Shown here: one piece after another, positions 61,676 through 64,000 of the stretch | How positions within the stretch are numbered: the stretch's first letter is position 1 | Layout: each line of letters starts with the position of its first letter | Source: Helicobacter_D ganmani | GTDB taxonomy: Bacteria; Campylobacterota; Campylobacteria; Campylobacterales; Helicobacteraceae | Assembly: GCF_965138225.1 (NCBI RefSeq) | Contig: NZ_CBCSAX010000002.1 | DNA length: 64,000 nt | Direction: 5' to 3' (one strand) | Position numbers and translations under genes: made by a program | The notes under the pieces: model-generated | The model's database searches: none | What the model was told of the DNA's origin: nothing | The model's input: only the letters and a program-made list of their open reading frames with translations

Positions 61676-62767
61676 TTAGAAAAATTTAGGCAAGGAATCT
61701 TGCAGGGCAAAATCTTTAAAAGGTAAGACTTGATAGGGTGTGCCTAGGTTTTCGCCTGATTCTTTATGGTTAAGCGATAGGATTAAGAAAGAATCGCAAA
61801 ATTCACGTTCTTTGGTAATTTTGTGCAAACGAGATTCCAAAATATGGTGTTGAACAAAAGGCATACAAAGAATCCCAAGTGATAAATTAGGCAGATAGAA
61901 GTCTAATTTATCTGTATAAAATATTTCCTCTTTGAAATGATAAAGTAGCTCTAAAAAAACCATATTTTCAAACAATAATGCAAAATTGCGCTCATAGGAA
62001 ATCGTATTTTTCAATGTGAAATCCCAAAAATATAATTTTTTGGGCGCAGATTCGTGCTCAAACTTGGTAAGCCAAAATAGTATTTTGCTTTCATTTAAGA
62101 TTTTACAATATTCATAAAATCTATCTTTAGACAATTTTCCTTCTTTTTTAAGTTTGGTAAAAATTTGATGAATGGAAGCTTTTTGTCCTAAATGTAGAAT
62201 GAGATTTTGCAAAATCCAAAAATTAATAGAATCCCCCGCGAGTATTTTTAGAAATTCTCCCTTTTTGTATTCGTTAAGATATTCCGCTTCTAGTAGATTT
62301 CCAAATTTTAAATAAGAATTTAAACTTTCATCAATAGGAGTTTTGTGAATCTTTGTAAATTCTTGAAAGGTGATGGGTGGAATCTCTACAAGATTGTAAT
62401 TGAGATTTGTCAAAGGGGATTGCGAAATGATTGTGATTTGGGGTGTGGGAATGGAATCTAAAAGAGTAGGAGAAAAAAGAGAGGGGCTGAAATGGTCTAA
62501 GATAAAAATATCAATAGTTTCTTTTTGGAGAAAATCTAGAAGAGATTCTGAAATTTTACATTGGTTAAGATGAGAATCATTAAGGTTTAGATACATTTTT
62601 TTGGACGAGCTAAATTCTGCTTTAGCATAATGGTTAAGGATAATTTCTGTCTTTCCAATGCCCTTAGCACCATAAACACAAGTTTTATTATCCAATGTTA
62701 ATGGCAGATGACGATGGATTTTGCTTAAATTTTTAGGATAGGATTCTAATATTTTTGCTAATTCCAT
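61676..62767 (-). CDS. AAA_14/DUF4143-like ATP-binding protein
   Basis: A 363-residue ATPase. Walker A is CVYGAKGIGKTEIILNH near residue 40. IDIFILDHFSP may be a diverged Walker B strand, and EIPPITFQEFTKIHK resembles the LxPLxFxEF motif of AAA_14/DUF4143 proteins. The C-terminal half contains a winged-helix-like region (about 210-255) and a nuclease-like segment (FENMVFLELLYHFKEEIFYTD). Such proteins are widespread and mostly uncharacterised. I start at ATG 62767; a longer frame upstream overlaps the divergent regulator gene antisense. Confidence 0.7.
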   Translation of the reverse strand: MELAKILESYPKNLSKIHRHLPLTLDNKTCVYGAKGIGKTEIILNHYAKAEFSSSKKMYLNLNDSHLNQCKISESLLDFLQKETIDIFILDHFSPSLFSPTLLDSIPTPQITIISQSPLTNLNYNLVEIPPITFQEFTKIHKTPIDESLNSYLKFGNLLEAEYLNEYKKGEFLKILAGDSINFWILQNLILHLGQKASIHQIFTKLKKEGKLSKDRFYEYCKILNESKILFWLTKFEHESAPKKLYFWDFTLKNTISYERNFALLFENMVFLELLYHFKEEIFYTDKLDFYLPNLSLGILCMPFVQHHILESRLHKITKEREFCDSFLILSLNHKESGENLGTPYQVLPFKDFALQDSLPKFF

Positions 62768-62836
62768 ACATTGCCCTTTTGATGTGATAGTAAAATTATA
62801 TCGCAACCTCAATGAATTGAATCCATTTGCTTGTGG

Positions 62837-62842
62837 TATAAT
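62837..62842 (+). promoter_or_regulatory. Extended -10 element of the response regulator gene
   Basis: TGGTATAAT, an extended -10, lies 28 bp upstream of the ATG at 62865. AAAAGGAT between them is the likely ribosome binding site. Confidence 0.6.
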
Positions 62843-62864
62843 CCCTTGAAATAAAAGGATAGAA

Positions 62865-63539
62865 ATGAAAGCAAAAGTTTTACTGCTTGAAGATGATATG
62901 GTGTTGCAAGAAATTATCGCGGAATGCTTAGAGGAAGAGGGATACGCAGTGGTGTGCTGTAGTGATGGCACAGAGGCTATGGACAAGGTCTATGAAGAAC
63001 ATTTTGATATTTTATTGCTTGATGTGATGGTTTCTGGACAAAATGGATTTGAAGCTTTGCGCTCTATTCGTCAAAGCGGCAAAGAGATTCCGGCAATTTT
63101 TATCACTGCTCTTAATTCTCTTAAGGAGCTTGAAGTTGGTTTCAAAAGCGGCTGTGATGATTATTTGCGTAAGCCTTTTGAGCTTTCTGAGTTACTCCTT
63201 AGAATGGAAGCACAATTAAAACATTGTAAAAAGTTAGATATTTTTGAATTTGGTAATGGATATTGTTTTGATTGTGCGGAGGAGATTTTGTATTATCAAG
63301 GAAACATCGTTAATCTCCCCACCAAAGAAAGAGAATTGTTAAAGATTTTGTTGCAAAATGAGGGGCATTTTGTGGGTTTGGAACAAATTTATTCTGCACT
63401 TTGGAATTATGACAAAGAGCCAAGTGAGCTAAGTTTGCGTGTGTATATTAAGAATCTGCGTAGAATCATTGGCAAAGATAATATTCTCACAAGGCGCGGT
63501 GAGGGATATTGTTACCAACCTAGCAATATGAGAGAATAA
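62865..63539 (+). CDS. OmpR-family response regulator
   Basis: A 224-residue DNA-binding regulator. The receiver domain has acidic pocket EDD (residues 9-11), phospho-Asp53 in ILLLDVMVSGQNGFE, Thr in AIFITALNS and Lys in DDYLRKPFE. The C-terminal winged helix (about 130-222) has NLPTKERELLKILL and LRVYIKNLRRIIGKDNI. It is divergent from the AAA_14-like gene and coupled (TAATG) to a histidine kinase gene. The target genes are unknown. Confidence 0.92.
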   Translation: MKAKVLLLEDDMVLQEIIAECLEEEGYAVVCCSDGTEAMDKVYEEHFDILLLDVMVSGQNGFEALRSIRQSGKEIPAIFITALNSLKELEVGFKSGCDDYLRKPFELSELLLRMEAQLKHCKKLDIFEFGNGYCFDCAEEILYYQGNIVNLPTKERELLKILLQNEGHFVGLEQIYSALWNYDKEPSELSLRVYIKNLRRIIGKDNILTRRGEGYCYQPSNMRE

Positions 63540-64000
63540 TGGAAGCAAGGAAAACAGCATTAAAGATTTTGGCACTTTATATCTCTACAAGTTTTGTTTT
63601 TTTAAGCATTGTTTTTTATGGTTGGTATCAGAAAGAAAAGGTTGCGATTTTGGAATCTAAGGCGATTGTATTGCGCGAAAATGCGCATACTTTGGCAATT
63701 AATTTTTATGAGAGATTGCAAGTGGATACGGGAAATATGCAAGATTTGCTGCATAGAATCGCAAAGGAATTTCAGATTCCTTTTATGGTTGTAACGCATA
63801 AGGGAGAAGTGGTTTTTAGTTCTTTATCCCGAGAAAAAAGCGAAGAGGAAGTTCAAGCAATTTGGCATACAAACGATTTAGATTTAATAAAGAGTAATCA
63901 TCACGGCAGAATTGTTGTTGTAGAGGACAAAATCTATCTCATCACGCAAAGGGTAGGGGGGAGATTTTGGTATTTGTTTCATCAGAGAATGAAAGAAAAA
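63539..64000 (+). CDS. Sensor histidine kinase, N-terminal part, runs off the window
   Basis: ATG 63539 overlaps the regulator stop. The 154 visible codons encode an N-terminal membrane helix (about 8-28, KILALYISTSFVFLSIVFYGWY) and a periplasmic sensor domain (about 30-145), ending in GGRFWYLFHQRMKEK near the expected second membrane helix. The kinase core lies beyond the right edge, so the assignment as the cognate kinase rests on gene order and domain layout. Confidence 0.75.
   Translation, partial: MEARKTALKILALYISTSFVFLSIVFYGWYQKEKVAILESKAIVLRENAHTLAINFYERLQVDTGNMQDLLHRIAKEFQIPFMVVTHKGEVVFSSLSREKSEEEVQAIWHTNDLDLIKSNHHGRIVVVEDKIYLITQRVGGRFWYLFHQRMKEK

Noticed and set aside
62768..62986. 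N-terminal extension of the AAA_14-like gene
   Set aside because: It is antisense to the response regulator gene and low in complexity; ATG 62767 is preferred.

Overview
The window is ordinary chromosomal DNA from a Campylobacterota bacterium, most likely an enterohepatic-type Helicobacter. The evidence is low G+C content, Helicobacter-like gene neighbourhoods (murJ-fapA-ruvA, tatB-tatC-queA-rsmG, glnA with the adenylylation tyrosine replaced), a DUF5408-like small membrane protein, a Campylobacter-type major outer membrane porin, and a chemotaxis set with CheV and PilJ-type sensors. I saw no rRNA, tRNA, CRISPR array, prophage or intact insertion sequence. Genes are tightly packed, often with 4-30 bp overlaps, and no gene-free stretch exceeds 300 bp.

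Layout. 0-2.5 kb: a TSUP permease, a selenoprotein selD read through an in-frame UGA, and rpsU. 2.7-14.2 kb: ccoG, an AI-2E family permease, mnmH (tRNA selenouridine synthase), prfB, murJ, fapA, ruvA, rimO, tilS and a YedF-like DsrE protein. 14.2-21.8 kb (minus strand): three LPS core/lipid A genes (GT9, htrB-like, waaC), ppx/gppA, a ferredoxin, a TrpC-like protein without catalytic lysines, and glyS. 21.9-32.8 kb (plus): an orphan histidine kinase, a chemoreceptor with a CxxCH haem motif, a SprA-like metalloprotease, then an operon of azlC, azlD, an ArsC/YffB-like gene, an NlpC/P60 lipoprotein, a zinc-type ABC transporter with mqo between its ATPase and permease, a small membrane protein and an EamA exporter. 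32.9-40.7 kb (mostly minus): a PilJ-type sensor, a Crp/Fnr regulator split by a frameshift at an A8 tract, rsmG, queA, tatC, tatB, purU and sppA. 40.8-46.4 kb: lepA, a large soluble Cache-like protein, and glnA.

The most interesting region is 46.5-51.0 kb, a compact eight-gene plus-strand cluster. In order it encodes an HMA2-like protein, a DUF2202-type ferritin-like protein with a C-terminal membrane anchor, a YtxH-like protein, a small glycine-rich membrane protein, an Asn-rich YtxH-like protein, a P1B-type ATPase with SCA in place of the CPC transmembrane motif, and two tiny membrane proteins. A Fur-box-like sequence lies directly upstream of its promoter -10 element. I interpret it as a candidate ferrosome-like (fez-type) iron-storage organelle system, with an unusual tethered ferritin-like subunit. 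This is inference and would need experimental confirmation.

A second theme is selenium. SelD, itself apparently a selenoprotein with a plausible bacterial SECIS hairpin, would supply selenophosphate to MnmH for tRNA 2-selenouridine. The YedF-like protein belongs to a selenium-associated family, and a short frame after selD may be the remnant of another such family (DUF3343).

51-64 kb: a DedA protein, metH, a porin preceded by a tandem 11-bp promoter repeat, a class A PBP, an MsbA-type exporter, cheV, an AAA_14-like ATPase, and a two-component pair whose kinase runs off the right edge.
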